Source: Streptomyces griseoviridis (GTDB lineage: Bacteria > Actinomycetota > Actinomycetes > Streptomycetales > Streptomycetaceae). Taken from it: DNA of 64,000 nucleotides. The position numbers and the translations under genes were made by a program. Below the pieces are notes generated by a model that saw only the letters and a program-made list of their open reading frames with translations, had not been told where the DNA came from and searched no databases. This document shows positions 42,473 to 51,378 of this stretch, in pieces (within the stretch, counting starts at the first letter, position 1; every line of letters begins with the position of its first letter). The DNA lies in the NCBI RefSeq assembly GCF_005222485.1, contig NZ_CP029078.1, positions 3,500,001-3,564,000 on the forward strand. Reading direction: 5' to 3'.

Positions 42473-43773
42473 GCCCCTGTCCGTCCAGTCTCTTCCAGGA
42501 AGTCGACAACTACGGGGACGTGCGTGTGTTGTTGGAGTCCTCTCCGTAGATCGGCGAGTTTCCCTCTCACCCGGCCGCTCCGGACTCGTTCCGCGAGGGT
42601 GACCGCTGTCCCCGCTTGCACGGCAGCATGCTCGATCTCGCCACCGTCGATGAGCGCCTGCGCGTACTGGACGGTGTAGTAGACCCGGTTGCGCTCGAAG
42701 CGCGGTTCGAGCATCTGAAGCGCCGAGAGGGTCAGTTGCTCGGCTCGGCGTTGCTGTCCGAGGGCAAGGTGTGCGGCGCCCGCGAGACCTGTCAATTCGG
42801 CGGGCGTGAGAAACGACAGCCAGGCCGCGGGACGGCCTTGGGTCCGCTCGTACGCCGACTCGGCGCGGGCGAGTGAGCGTTGCGCCCTGACACGGTCCCC
42901 GGCTCGGGCATGGCCGACCGCTTGGCGGCAGTGCAGCAACGCCATCAACCACGCGTCGTTCTTCGCTTGTCGAGTCTCCACAGCAGCGCAACCCATACGT
43001 AAGGCTTCTCTGTCGCGATGGAGGAGGCGGGCCTGCATCGCGAGGTTGGACCAGACCCGCGCCTGGAGCATGCTGTCCCCTGCGAGCGCACCTGCCTGGA
43101 GGGCTTCGCGGTACAGATGGGTTGCCGCTGTCTGGCGTCCGGCGTCGTAGGCGAACCATCCGGCGGAGGCCGCCAGATCCCCCATGGCCGCATACATGAG
43201 TTTCTCGACACGGTCCCCGAACGTGCACTGATTCAAGGCGCTTTGCACGTGGCGGAGAGCTTCAGTGGCGACATCGTGCAGAGCGCCGCCGCCCAGGGCG
43301 TGGTCGTACCTGTAGAGGTTCGCAACGATGGCCCGAACACGTTCGACGTCACTGGAGCCGAGGCGGCCCGCGGAGGGGATGAGTTCAAGGCCGAGGGCTG
43401 CGGCAAGACCGCCGGTGATGAAGTCACGGCGTGGCAGGCCATGGGCCCCGGGCACTGGCTTGATCCGTGTCGGGTGTGCGGGTACCCGGGATGTCTTGCG
43501 CGGGGTGAATCCCATCTCCTGCGCGGTGCGTCCGAAGATGTTTTGAAGCGGCACCAGATGGCGCGGCCAGGGCCATTGGACGTCGCCCGCGATCCAACGG
43601 CGCACATGCCGATCGGTGCAGTTGGCATGCGTGCCGAACATTTCCGCTGCCGCGCTGTTCACCGCGTCCGCGAGGTTCTCGTGGGTGTAGCCGAACTCGA
43701 CCAACAGGGCTTCAAGTCTCGTGTTCCTCTTGGCTTTCACACGTACCCCTTCACCCGCCGCTCCGTAGGTCAT
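42469..43773 (-). CDS. HTH regulator with TPR-like C-terminal domain
   Basis: A 434-residue Streptomyces-type regulator. Residues ~15-85 are an HTH-like domain (LEALLVEFGYTHENLADAVNSAAAEMFG and DRHVRRWIAGD), and residues ~125-425 are TPR-like helical repeats (AATHLYREALQAGALAGD; HLALGQQRRAEQLTLSALQML). Such proteins often act with short partner proteins in development or mobile-element control. GGGAGG sits close to ATG 43773. It diverges from the next gene and is coupled to the GNAT gene. Confidence 0.85.
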   Translation of the reverse strand: MTYGAAGEGVRVKAKRNTRLEALLVEFGYTHENLADAVNSAAAEMFGTHANCTDRHVRRWIAGDVQWPWPRHLVPLQNIFGRTAQEMGFTPRKTSRVPAHPTRIKPVPGAHGLPRRDFITGGLAAALGLELIPSAGRLGSSDVERVRAIVANLYRYDHALGGGALHDVATEALRHVQSALNQCTFGDRVEKLMYAAMGDLAASAGWFAYDAGRQTAATHLYREALQAGALAGDSMLQARVWSNLAMQARLLHRDREALRMGCAAVETRQAKNDAWLMALLHCRQAVGHARAGDRVRAQRSLARAESAYERTQGRPAAWLSFLTPAELTGLAGAAHLALGQQRRAEQLTLSALQMLEPRFERNRVYYTVQYAQALIDGGEIEHAAVQAGTAVTLAERVRSGRVRGKLADLRRGLQQHTHVPVVVDFLEETGRTGA

Positions 43774-43908
43774 GGTCCTCCCCGCGAGTGCCGCGTGGCA
43801 AAAGTGTCCGGTCGGCTGCGAGTGACTTCGCGAGATCTGCCCTGTGGCCCGGCCGACCGTTCCGGTTTCCTCTTGAGGGTGACCGAATCAATCACCCGAG
43901 GGGCTGAA

Positions 43909-44406
43909 GTGCTGACACCAGCGGACATGGACGGACTGATCTCCGACTGGCTCGCCCGCGCCCATCCGGTACCACGGCAGGCACACCTGGAGTGGTCGGA
44001 GCAGGGCGTGGCGTTGCTCCCGCTCGGCCGACTGTTCGCAGCGATTCGGCTGCCCGGGGAGTTGGTGTACGCGGCCGTCGGCAGTGCGGACACCGATCGA
44101 GTCGCCGCCGCCTTGAGGACTCGGCTCAAGGGACCCGTCATCCACGACCGCCGGGTGGCCGGAGTCACGTACTACAGCCTCATCAACTGGGGTGCCGGCG
44201 TGATCGCGTGCATGGAGCGGGCCGAGGACGCGCCCTGCCTGGGTGAAGGTACCTACCTCGGTGTTCCTCGCATCGACCGCCAGGAACCGCCGGGAACCTA
44301 CTGGGTAGTGCCGCCTCGGTACGACGGTGACCTGTGCCGTCCGAAGGACGTGCGCTCCCTCGTCGCCGCCGGTCGCGCGGAGTTGGCGCGACCGGTCGCT
44401 GACTGA
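43909..44406 (+). CDS. Hypothetical protein linked to the TPR regulator
   Basis: A 165-residue soluble protein not assigned to a family. It reads LPLGRLFAAIRLPGELVYAAVGSAD, GPVIHDRRVAGVTYYSLI and GTYLGVPRIDRQEPPGTYWVVPP, a pattern frequently seen beside HTH/TPR regulators in Streptomyces. GTG 43909 is favoured by GAGGGG five bases upstream; the frame is open further back over the divergent regulator, which is unlikely to be coding. Confidence 0.75.
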   Translation: MLTPADMDGLISDWLARAHPVPRQAHLEWSEQGVALLPLGRLFAAIRLPGELVYAAVGSADTDRVAAALRTRLKGPVIHDRRVAGVTYYSLINWGAGVIACMERAEDAPCLGEGTYLGVPRIDRQEPPGTYWVVPPRYDGDLCRPKDVRSLVAAGRAELARPVAD

Positions 44407-44562
44407 GCCCGTCCGCGGCTCTGGGCCGGGCCGACGAAGACCGGCCGGCCACTGGCACGGAAGCCGTCCGGGCGTTGGGCCTTCTGGAGTGGTGGCCGAC
44501 CGTCCGGGCCACACCGCTCGTTAGTCTCAGAAGTCAGTCGCCCGAGGCCCAGGAGGTCCCCC

Positions 44563-44865
44563 ATGCCCAAGATTCCCAGTGCCGTCGTCGCCGCCGGTGG
44601 GCTTGTCGGTGGGTATGGGGTTGCCCGGTGGAGCAAGAGGCGGGAGTGGGGTGGGGGTGTGCTCGCCGTCGCCGGGGGTGCTGCCGCCTGGCAGTGGCGG
44701 CAGCGGGCCGGTGGGAAGGCCGCCGGGGCGCTCGCGGCCGGGTACGTCGTCGCGTTCGGGGCCTCTCATCCCCTCGCCAAGAAGGTCGGCGCCTGGCCCG
44801 CCGTGCTCGGGGTCGCCGGGGCCGTCGCCCTCGCCTCCTGGGTCGTCGCCGATCGGCGCGGGTGA
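44563..44865 (+). CDS. Small membrane protein, unknown function
   Basis: A 100-residue protein with three hydrophobic segments separated by short basic loops (ARWSKRREWGGG, RQRAGGKAAG). AGGAGGT lies before ATG 44563. No family recognised. The gene stands alone, and its stop is 37 bases from the VOC gene stop on the other strand. Confidence 0.7.
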   Translation: MPKIPSAVVAAGGLVGGYGVARWSKRREWGGGVLAVAGGAAAWQWRQRAGGKAAGALAAGYVVAFGASHPLAKKVGAWPAVLGVAGAVALASWVVADRRG

Positions 44866-44902
44866 CGGCGGGGCTGGTCCGGCGCTCCCCGGCCGGGGCC
44901 CG

Positions 44903-45262
44903 TCACCTTCTGTGCGACACCACGTTCACCACCCGTCCCGTCGGGTCCCGCACGAAGAAGCGGCGCACGCCCCACTCCTCGTCCCGCGGTCCGTGGACGA
45001 TCTCCGCTCCCGCCGCGAGCAACCGGGCGTGGACCTCGTCCACGTCCGCCACCTCCACGCTCAGGTCCGGGTCAACCGGCGCCGTGCGGTCCCGCAGGGA
45101 GAAGGTGATCTGGGCGGTGGGGTTGGACGGTGACGCCAACGTCGTCACCCACCCCAGGTTCATCACCTCCTCCAGGCCGAGCGAGGCGTAGAAGTCGCTG
45201 CTCGCCCTCATCTCGTCCTCCGACTCGACCCTGATGTCCGGCACCACTCTGCGTACGGTCAT
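44903..45262 (-). CDS. VOC (glyoxalase/bleomycin-resistance-like) protein
   Basis: A 119-residue single vicinal-oxygen-chelate domain: VVPDIRVESEDEMRASSDFYASLGLEEVM, VEVADVDEVHARLLAAGAEIVHGP and RRFFVRDPTGRVVNVVSH. Members are glyoxalases, dioxygenases or drug-binding resistance proteins; the type is not decidable here. ATG 45262 begins at the conserved first strand. Immediately upstream lie three copies of a ~20-bp repeat (GCCCAGTTTTCGGCAT). Confidence 0.88.
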   Translation of the reverse strand: MTVRRVVPDIRVESEDEMRASSDFYASLGLEEVMNLGWVTTLASPSNPTAQITFSLRDRTAPVDPDLSVEVADVDEVHARLLAAGAEIVHGPRDEEWGVRRFFVRDPTGRVVNVVSHRR

Positions 45263-45263
45263 C

Positions 45264-45498
45264 GCCCCAGTCTTCGGCATCGGCCCAGTTTTCTTTCGGC
45301 ATGGGCCCAGTTTTCGGCATCGGCGCGGGTTCTCGCCGTCTCTCACGCGTGCACGCCTCACGGGACCTCAGCCGCCGGCCCCCTCTCCAGGCCACCGGCG
45401 CCACCGCGGCCGCCGTCGAGATCGCGGCCGCCGTCGCCACCGCGGCCGCCGTCGGGATCACGGCCGCCGTCGGGATCGCGACCGCCGCCACCCCCGCC
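45264..45498. repeat. 20-bp and 18-bp tandem repeats in a 360-bp gap
   Basis: Three copies of a CCCAG-TTTTCGGCATCGG unit (45264-45330) are followed by six 18-bp units based on GCCGCCGTCGGGATCGCG (45391-45498). On the plus strand the 18-bp units encode AAVxIA hexapeptides ending in TPASA, like an overgrown signal peptide (possible start ATG 45301). The frame then runs antisense through the MFS gene end, so a functional gene is doubtful. Confidence 0.8.
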
Positions 45499-45622
45499 TC
45501 GGCGGCCGGCGGCCTCGCGTACCCCCGTGCCGGCCTCACCCCGATCGCCGCCGAGTCCGCGCCCGAGGGCGGAGGCGGGAGCGGGAGCGAGGGCGGCGAC
45601 CACGGCTGGCCCTCCGCCCCCC

Positions 45623-47098
45623 TTACGTCGTCGCCGACGCCTTCCCCGCCACCTCCGACAGCGGCCTCGCGACGTCCTCCAAGGAGCGGCGTTCCGCCTT
45701 CACCGCGAGGAACGCCGCCACCAGGCCGGCCGCGCACATCAGGCCCGCGCCGATCTGGAAGGCCAGCACCGTGTCGCCGACCACGCCCGACTCCGTGAGG
45801 TCGGCGAAGACCAGCGGGCCGCTGATGCCGCCGACCGCCGTGCCGAGGGCGTAGAAGAAGGCGATGGACATCGCCCTGGTCTCCATCGGGAAGATCTCCG
45901 ACACCGTGAGGTAGGCGCTGGACGCGCCCGCCGACGCGAAGAACAGCACCACGCACCAACAGGCCGTCAGCGTCGTCGCGTTGAGGGAGCCCTGGTCGAA
46001 GAGCCAGGCCGTCCCGAACAGCAGCACGCCCGAGAGCAGGTACGTCGAGGAGATCATGATCCGGCGGCCCACCGAGTCGAACAGCTTGCCCAGCAGCAGC
46101 GGGCCGAAGAAGTTGCCCACCGCGATGACGGCGAAGTAGTAGCCGGTGTTGCCGGTCGGGACGTCGAAGAACGTGGTGAGGATGGCGCCGAAGCCGAAGG
46201 TGATCGCGTTGTAGAGGAACGCCTGTCCTATGAAGAGGGAGAAGCCGAGCACCGCGCGCTTGCGGTAGGTCGAGAAGACCGTGCGGGCGATCTCGCCGAA
46301 GCCGACGCTGCCCCGCTGGTGCATGGTGATCTCGGTCTCGGGGCGCGGCAGCGACTGCCCCGTCTCCGCCTCGACCTTGCGTTCGATGTCCGAGACGATC
46401 TCCTCCGCCTCCGCCTCCCTGCCGTGGATCAGCAGCCAGCGCGGGCTCTCCGGGACGTGCCTGCGGACCAGGAGGATCACCGAGGCGAGGACCGCGCCCA
46501 GGGCGAACGTCAGCCGCCAGCCGACGTCCTTCGGCAGGATCGACTCGTTCAGCGCGAGGATCGCCAGCAGCGAGCCGAGGACCGCGCCCGCCCAGAAGCT
46601 GCCGTTGATGGCGAGGTCGACGCGGCCCCGGTACTTCGCCGGGATCAGCTCGTCGATCGCCGAGTTGATGGCCGCGTACTCACCGCCGATGCCGAAGCCG
46701 GTCAGGAAGCGGAAGAGGAAGAACCACCAGCTGGAGAAGGAGACGGCGGTCAGCGCGGTGGCCGCGAGATAGACCGCCAGTGTGATCATGAACAGCTTCT
46801 TGCGGCCCCACTTGTCGGTGAGGCGGCCCCAGAAGAGGGCGCCGACGCAGGCGCCGGCCACGTACAGCGCGGCGGCGACGCCGGTGATCTGGCCCGAGCT
46901 GATCGGCAGTCCGCTGCCGGGCTCGGAGAGACGGCCCGCGATGTTGCCGACGACGGTGACCTCGAGGCCGTCGAGGATCCACACGGTGCCGAGGCCGATG
47001 ACGATGGTCCAGTGCCAGCGCGACCACGGGAGACGGTCGAGGCGTGCCGGGATGTCGGTGGTGAGGGTGCGGCCTGACTCGGCCCGCGCTTCGGACAT
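45623..47098 (-). CDS. MFS metabolite:H+ symporter / sugar-porter type
   Basis: A 491-residue transporter with twelve hydrophobic segments. Motifs include WGRLTDKWGRKKLF in loop 2-3, RFLTGFGIGGEYAAINSAIDELIPAKYRGR after helix 4, and VPESPRWLLIHGREAEAEEIV at the start of the central loop, all typical of sugar porters and the related aromatic-acid/metabolite symporters. GAGGAGGGAG precedes the ATG. No catabolic gene is adjacent, so the substrate is unknown. Confidence 0.9.
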   Translation of the reverse strand: MSEARAESGRTLTTDIPARLDRLPWSRWHWTIVIGLGTVWILDGLEVTVVGNIAGRLSEPGSGLPISSGQITGVAAALYVAGACVGALFWGRLTDKWGRKKLFMITLAVYLAATALTAVSFSSWWFFLFRFLTGFGIGGEYAAINSAIDELIPAKYRGRVDLAINGSFWAGAVLGSLLAILALNESILPKDVGWRLTFALGAVLASVILLVRRHVPESPRWLLIHGREAEAEEIVSDIERKVEAETGQSLPRPETEITMHQRGSVGFGEIARTVFSTYRKRAVLGFSLFIGQAFLYNAITFGFGAILTTFFDVPTGNTGYYFAVIAVGNFFGPLLLGKLFDSVGRRIMISSTYLLSGVLLFGTAWLFDQGSLNATTLTACWCVVLFFASAGASSAYLTVSEIFPMETRAMSIAFFYALGTAVGGISGPLVFADLTESGVVGDTVLAFQIGAGLMCAAGLVAAFLAVKAERRSLEDVARPLSEVAGKASATT

Positions 47099-47300
47099 GG
47101 GCTCCCTCCTCTCTGAGCGGAACCAATGGTTCCGCCGACAGGACGGCCGACGGAACCAGCCGGCGGTGCGACGACACGCAGGGCGGCGCGCGCCGTTGGG
47201 GCACACGACCGCCGCACGCCCACGGCGCACGCGACCGACGCGCGCGCCCTGTGCCGAACCGCCGGACGGGACCCCTGCCGGATGCCCCCGAGCCGGAGGG

Positions 47301-48830
47301 CTACGCCCCCAGCGCCCGTGACACCGTGTAGATCAGCAGTCCCGCCAGTGATCCCACCACCGTGCCATTGATCCGGATGAACTGCAGGTCGCGGCCGATG
47401 TGCGCCTCGATCTTCCGGGTGGTGTGCTCGGCGTCCCAGCCCGCCACCGTGTCCGTGATCAGGGACGTGATCTCCCCGCGGTAGGTGGTGACGACGTACA
47501 CCGCCGCGCCCTCCACCCAGCCGTCCACCTTGGCCTGGAGCTTGGCGTCCTGGGCCATCCGGGTGCCGAGCGAGAGCAGCGAGGCCCGCACCCGCAGGCG
47601 CAGCTCGCTGCGTTCGTCCTCGGCCGCCGAGACGATCATGGATCGTACGGCCGTCCAGGCGGACGCGATCAGGTCCTGGACCTCGCCGCGGCCCAGCACC
47701 TCGCCCTTGAGCCGCTCGACGCGCGCCCGGGTGTCCGTGTCGGACTGGAGGTCGGTGGCGAAGTCGGCGAGGAAGCGGTCGAGGGCGCCGCGCGCGGGGT
47801 GGCTGGGCATGTCGCGCATCTCGGTGACGAAGCGCAGCAGCTCCTTGTAGACGCGCTCGCCGACCCGCTTGTCGACGAACCGCGGTGTCCAGCCGGGCGC
47901 CCCGCCCTGGACGGCGTCCATGACCTGCTCGTCGTGGAGGACGAGCCAGTCGTGCGCGCGGGCGACGACCAGGTCGACGACGCGCCGGTGGCCGCCGTCG
48001 GCGACGACCCGGTCCAGCATCTTGCCGATGCCGGGCGCGATCTCCTGGGCGTCGGCCCTGCGGGTGATCGCCTCGCCGACCACGGCCTGGACGTCCGAGT
48101 CCCGCAGGACGGTCAGGGCGCCCCGCAGCGCCGCCGACAGCTCGGCCGTCACCCGGTCGGCGTGGTCGGGGTCGGCGAGCCAGGTGCCGAGTCGGCCGCC
48201 GATGCCGACGGCCCGCAGCCGCCCGCGCACGACGTCCTCGGAGAGGAAGTTCTCGCCGACGAACTCGCCCAGGGAGACGCCGAGCTGGTCCTTCTTGGTG
48301 GGGATGATCGCGGTGTGCGGGATCGGCAGGCCGAGCGGATGCCTGAAGAGGGCCGTGACGGCGAACCAGTCGGCCAGCGCGCCGACCATGCCGGCCTCGG
48401 CCGCCGCGGCGACATACCCGGCCCAGGGGCCCGCCCCGGAGTTCTGCGCCCACTTGGCGAGGACGTACACGACCGCGACGAACAGCAGCAGGCCGGACGC
48501 GGTGAGCTTCATGCGGCGCACCCCGCGCTGCTTCTCCTCGTCCGCCGCGCTGAACGTCGTCATCGTGCGGACGGCGGACGCGGACACGCCACCGTCACCA
48601 TCGCCGTCGCCGTCGCCACCACCCTCACCGCCGCCGGGACCGCGCCCGCCACCCGCACCGCCGCCGTCGCCCTCACCGCTGCCACGGCCGTGCCCGCCGC
48701 CGTGGCCGTGTCCGGCGCGGTCGTCTTCCCCGGGTGCGGGGCGGGCCGTCCCGTCCCCGTCGTTCGTGCCGGTTCGTTCTGGTTCCGTACGTTCCATCCA
48801 CTCCACCCGTTCGTGATCCCGTGCACACAT
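47301..48830 (-). CDS. DUF445 membrane protein
   Basis: A 509-residue protein. The N-terminal ~90 residues are low-complexity, rich in Gly, Asp and His. A hydrophobic segment (KLTASGLLLFVAVVYVLA) and the DUF445 signature follow: AGYVAAAAEAGMVGALADWFAVTALFRHPLGLPIPHTAIIPTKKDQLG. A final hydrophobic segment ends the protein (GTVVGSLAGLLIYTVSRAL). The family is membrane-associated, helical and of unknown function. ATG 48830 has AGGAAGG nearby; ATG 48797 is possible. Confidence 0.87.
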   Translation of the reverse strand: MCARDHERVEWMERTEPERTGTNDGDGTARPAPGEDDRAGHGHGGGHGRGSGEGDGGGAGGGRGPGGGEGGGDGDGDGDGGVSASAVRTMTTFSAADEEKQRGVRRMKLTASGLLLFVAVVYVLAKWAQNSGAGPWAGYVAAAAEAGMVGALADWFAVTALFRHPLGLPIPHTAIIPTKKDQLGVSLGEFVGENFLSEDVVRGRLRAVGIGGRLGTWLADPDHADRVTAELSAALRGALTVLRDSDVQAVVGEAITRRADAQEIAPGIGKMLDRVVADGGHRRVVDLVVARAHDWLVLHDEQVMDAVQGGAPGWTPRFVDKRVGERVYKELLRFVTEMRDMPSHPARGALDRFLADFATDLQSDTDTRARVERLKGEVLGRGEVQDLIASAWTAVRSMIVSAAEDERSELRLRVRASLLSLGTRMAQDAKLQAKVDGWVEGAAVYVVTTYRGEITSLITDTVAGWDAEHTTRKIEAHIGRDLQFIRINGTVVGSLAGLLIYTVSRALGA

Positions 48831-48943
48831 TGTCCCTTCCTGACCGACTCCTGGAACGGAACAGGAGTTCCCGGCGTCATGCTGGAGGGGGAGCTCATCC
48901 GTGAACTCCGGTGGCCCAATGGGGGGTCCTGTTCTCTTACCCC

Positions 48944-48969
48944 TCATCCCATGACGCATCATGGGATGA
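48944..48969. promoter_or_regulatory. Perfect 11-bp-arm palindrome between divergent genes
   Basis: TCATCCCATGA (48944-48954), a CGCA spacer and TCATGGGATGA (48959-48969). It lies 49 bp before the SGNH hydrolase ATG and 114 bp from the DUF445 start. The symmetry suits a dimeric repressor site. Confidence 0.6.
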
Positions 48970-49017
48970 TCACATCGGAGCCTGGGGCTCCCGTTCGCTC
49001 GAGGAGACACGCACCGC

Positions 49018-50358
49018 ATGACCAGGCGTCACGGTTATGCCCTGCTTTCCGCGATCATCGCGCTGGTCGTGGGCCTGTCGGCCGCCATATACGCAGGGGC
49101 AGCGGCCAAGGACGACGGTGGCGACACCGGCAGGAGCAGCCTCACCAGAGGCGGCAGGCCCCACAACTCCGCCGCACCCGCCTCCACCGGCACCTGGGTC
49201 GGCGCCTGGTCCGCGTCCCCGGCGGGCGCCGAACCCGGCACCGAGACCGAGGGCTACGCGGGACGCTCCCTCCGCAACGTCGTGCACACCGCCATCGGCG
49301 GCACCAGCGCCCGCGTCACCCTCTCCAACCTCTACGGCCAGTCGGCGCTGACCATCGGGCACGCCACCATCGCCGTGGCCGCCGGCTCCTCCACCGCCTC
49401 CGCCGCCCCGACCACCATGCGACGGCTGACCTTCGACGGCGCCACCGCGGTCGTCGTCCCGGCCGGACAGCAGGTGCTCAGCGACGCCGTGCGGATACTC
49501 GTCCCGCACGACAGCGACCTCCTCGTCACCACCTACTCCCCCACCCCCTCGGGCCCGGTCACCTACCACCCGCACGCCCGGCAGCTCTCCTACCTCGCCG
49601 AAGGCGACCTCACCGAGGACGTGACCGGCGCCGCGTACACCGAGCAGACCCCGTACTGGCGCTACCTGACCTCGCTCGACGTGCTCAGCAACGACTCCGA
49701 CGGCACCGTGGTCGCCTTCGGCGACTCCCTCACCGACGGCATCACCTCCACCGTCAACACCAACCGGCGCTGGACCGACGTCCTCTCCGAGCGGCTGCGC
49801 ACCGCCATCGAGTCCGGCCGCGACCTGCCCCGCTACAGCGTCGTCAACGAGGGCATCAGCGGCAACCAGATCCTCGCCGACGGCCTCGGCCGCCCCGCCG
49901 ACAACCAGAACGGCCTCGGACGCTTCCCCCGCGACGTGCTCGGCCGCACCAACGTGAAGGTCGTCGTCATCGACCTCGGCGTCAACGACATCCTGCGCAA
50001 CCCGCGGCTCGCCGACCCCGACAAGATCACCGGAGGGCTGCGCGCCCTGGTCGGGCAGGCGCACGCCCGGGGCATCAAGGTGATCGGCGCGACCCTCATG
50101 CCGTTCCAGGGCCACCGCGGCTACACCCCCGCCCGCGAGAGTGTCCGTCAGCAGGTCAACGCGGTCATCAGGGCGGGGAAGGTCTTCGACGAGGTCGTCG
50201 ACTTCGACCGGGCGCTGCGCGACCCCTTCGACCCGCGCAGGCTGCGGCCCGAGTACGACTCCGGGGACCACCTCCACCCCAGCGACAAGGGCTACGCCCG
50301 GATGGCCAGCGCCTTCGACCTCAACAGCCTCAAGGGCTCGGCCCCGGCGGAGCTGTAG
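49018..50358 (+). CDS. Secreted SGNH/GDSL hydrolase
   Basis: A 446-residue exported esterase/lipase. A signal or anchor helix occupies residues 6-28. Family blocks are clear: block I FGDSLTDG with the nucleophile Ser (~residue 238), block II NEGISGNQIL, block III DLGVNDIL and block V DHLHPSDKG with the catalytic Asp-x-x-His. Residues ~60-220 form an extra beta domain found in rhamnogalacturonan-type and GDSL-like esterases. GAGGAG lies upstream of ATG 49018. Probably controlled at the palindrome 49 bp upstream. Confidence 0.92.
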   Translation: MTRRHGYALLSAIIALVVGLSAAIYAGAAAKDDGGDTGRSSLTRGGRPHNSAAPASTGTWVGAWSASPAGAEPGTETEGYAGRSLRNVVHTAIGGTSARVTLSNLYGQSALTIGHATIAVAAGSSTASAAPTTMRRLTFDGATAVVVPAGQQVLSDAVRILVPHDSDLLVTTYSPTPSGPVTYHPHARQLSYLAEGDLTEDVTGAAYTEQTPYWRYLTSLDVLSNDSDGTVVAFGDSLTDGITSTVNTNRRWTDVLSERLRTAIESGRDLPRYSVVNEGISGNQILADGLGRPADNQNGLGRFPRDVLGRTNVKVVVIDLGVNDILRNPRLADPDKITGGLRALVGQAHARGIKVIGATLMPFQGHRGYTPARESVRQQVNAVIRAGKVFDEVVDFDRALRDPFDPRRLRPEYDSGDHLHPSDKGYARMASAFDLNSLKGSAPAEL

Positions 50359-50381
50359 AGCGCGGCGACGAGGGGGAGAAA

Positions 50382-50429
50382 CGGGGGCGGGGGCGGGGTG
50401 CTGTCGTCGCGCCCCCGCCCCCGCCCCCG
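50382..50429. terminator. Strong bidirectional GC hairpin
   Basis: A 17-bp arm (CGGGGGCGGGGGCGGGG, 50382-50398) is perfectly complementary to 50413-50429, between the convergent SGNH and DUF1707 genes. Flanking bases (GGCGACG..., ...CGTCGC) extend the stem imperfectly. Confidence 0.65.
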
Positions 50430-50483
50430 CCTTCTCCGCCTACGTCGCTTCCCCGTCTTCTCCGTCTTCTCCGGCGACGTCGT

Positions 50484-51368
50484 TCAACGGTCCCCGAACC
50501 GCCGTCTGTCGCGCTCCTCGCGGCGCTCCCGGTGGCGTTCACGGCGCTCCTCGTGCCGTTCCCTGCGCTCCTCGTGGCGGTCGCGCAGCAGATCACGGCG
50601 GCCCTCGACCATGCGCCGGTGGGCGTCCGCGCGGGAGGACCCGGAGAGTTCGCGCGCCGCCGCCCTGCGGTCCAGCTTCTCCTGCCTGCGCTCCTCCTTC
50701 AGGCGCTGCCGCTCGGCCTTCGTCACCTTGCGCTCGATGCCCACCCCGCCCCAGAACGCGAACCCGGTGACGGTCACGCGCGGCGCCCCCGGGTCGCCCG
50801 GCACGCCCTCCTCGCGGCTGTCGAAGCCGCCCATGATGCCCACGCCCCGCACCACGACCGTGACGCCGGGCGGCACGATCACATTCAACCCGCCCATGAT
50901 CGCGACGCAGTTGATCTGGACCTCGTGGTCCGCGAAGTTCGCCTCGCGCAGGTCGATCTCGCCGCCGCCCCAGAAGGCGAGGCAGTTGAACCGCTTCGGC
51001 ATCGTCCAGCGGCCCCGGCGCTGGAAGCCCGACATCACCGCGACCGCCCACGACGAGGCATGCTCGCCCCCGACCACCCGGCTCGCCCAACTGCCTTCCG
51101 GCGCCTGGTCCTTGAGCAGCGAGACCGACGGATACGAGGGACCCGACGAGGCCCGCGGAAGCGGCGCGACCGGCACCCCGGGCACCGGCAGATCCCGGGT
51201 GAGCGGCGTCAACTCGCCGTAGGTGCGGGCCCGGTAGGTGGCCTCAAGGCGCTCCTCGAACTCCTCCATGTCGAGCCGGCCCTCCGCGAGGGCGTCCCGC
51301 AGGATCTCGGCGACCCGTTCACGGTCGGCGTCGGAAGCCCGGAGCTCCGGTACTTGGTCGTCGGTCAT
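50484..51368 (-). CDS. DUF1707 / LiaF-like protein
   Basis: A 294-residue soluble protein. DUF1707 occupies residues 5-60 (ELRASDADRERVAEILRDALAEGRLDMEEFEERL). Residues ~115-215 hold a LiaF-C-type beta-helix with repeating IMGG/FWGG turns (LAFWGGGEIDLRE; AIMGGLNVIVPPG). The C-terminal 75 residues are an extremely charged Arg/Glu helix built on an RHEER repeat, which may bind nucleic acid or membrane surface. LiaF-like proteins regulate envelope-stress systems, but no LiaRS genes are adjacent. Confidence 0.88.
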   Translation of the reverse strand: MTDDQVPELRASDADRERVAEILRDALAEGRLDMEEFEERLEATYRARTYGELTPLTRDLPVPGVPVAPLPRASSGPSYPSVSLLKDQAPEGSWASRVVGGEHASSWAVAVMSGFQRRGRWTMPKRFNCLAFWGGGEIDLREANFADHEVQINCVAIMGGLNVIVPPGVTVVVRGVGIMGGFDSREEGVPGDPGAPRVTVTGFAFWGGVGIERKVTKAERQRLKEERRQEKLDRRAAARELSGSSRADAHRRMVEGRRDLLRDRHEERRERHEERRERHRERREERDRRRFGDR

Positions 51369-51378
51369 GCTCAGCAGC

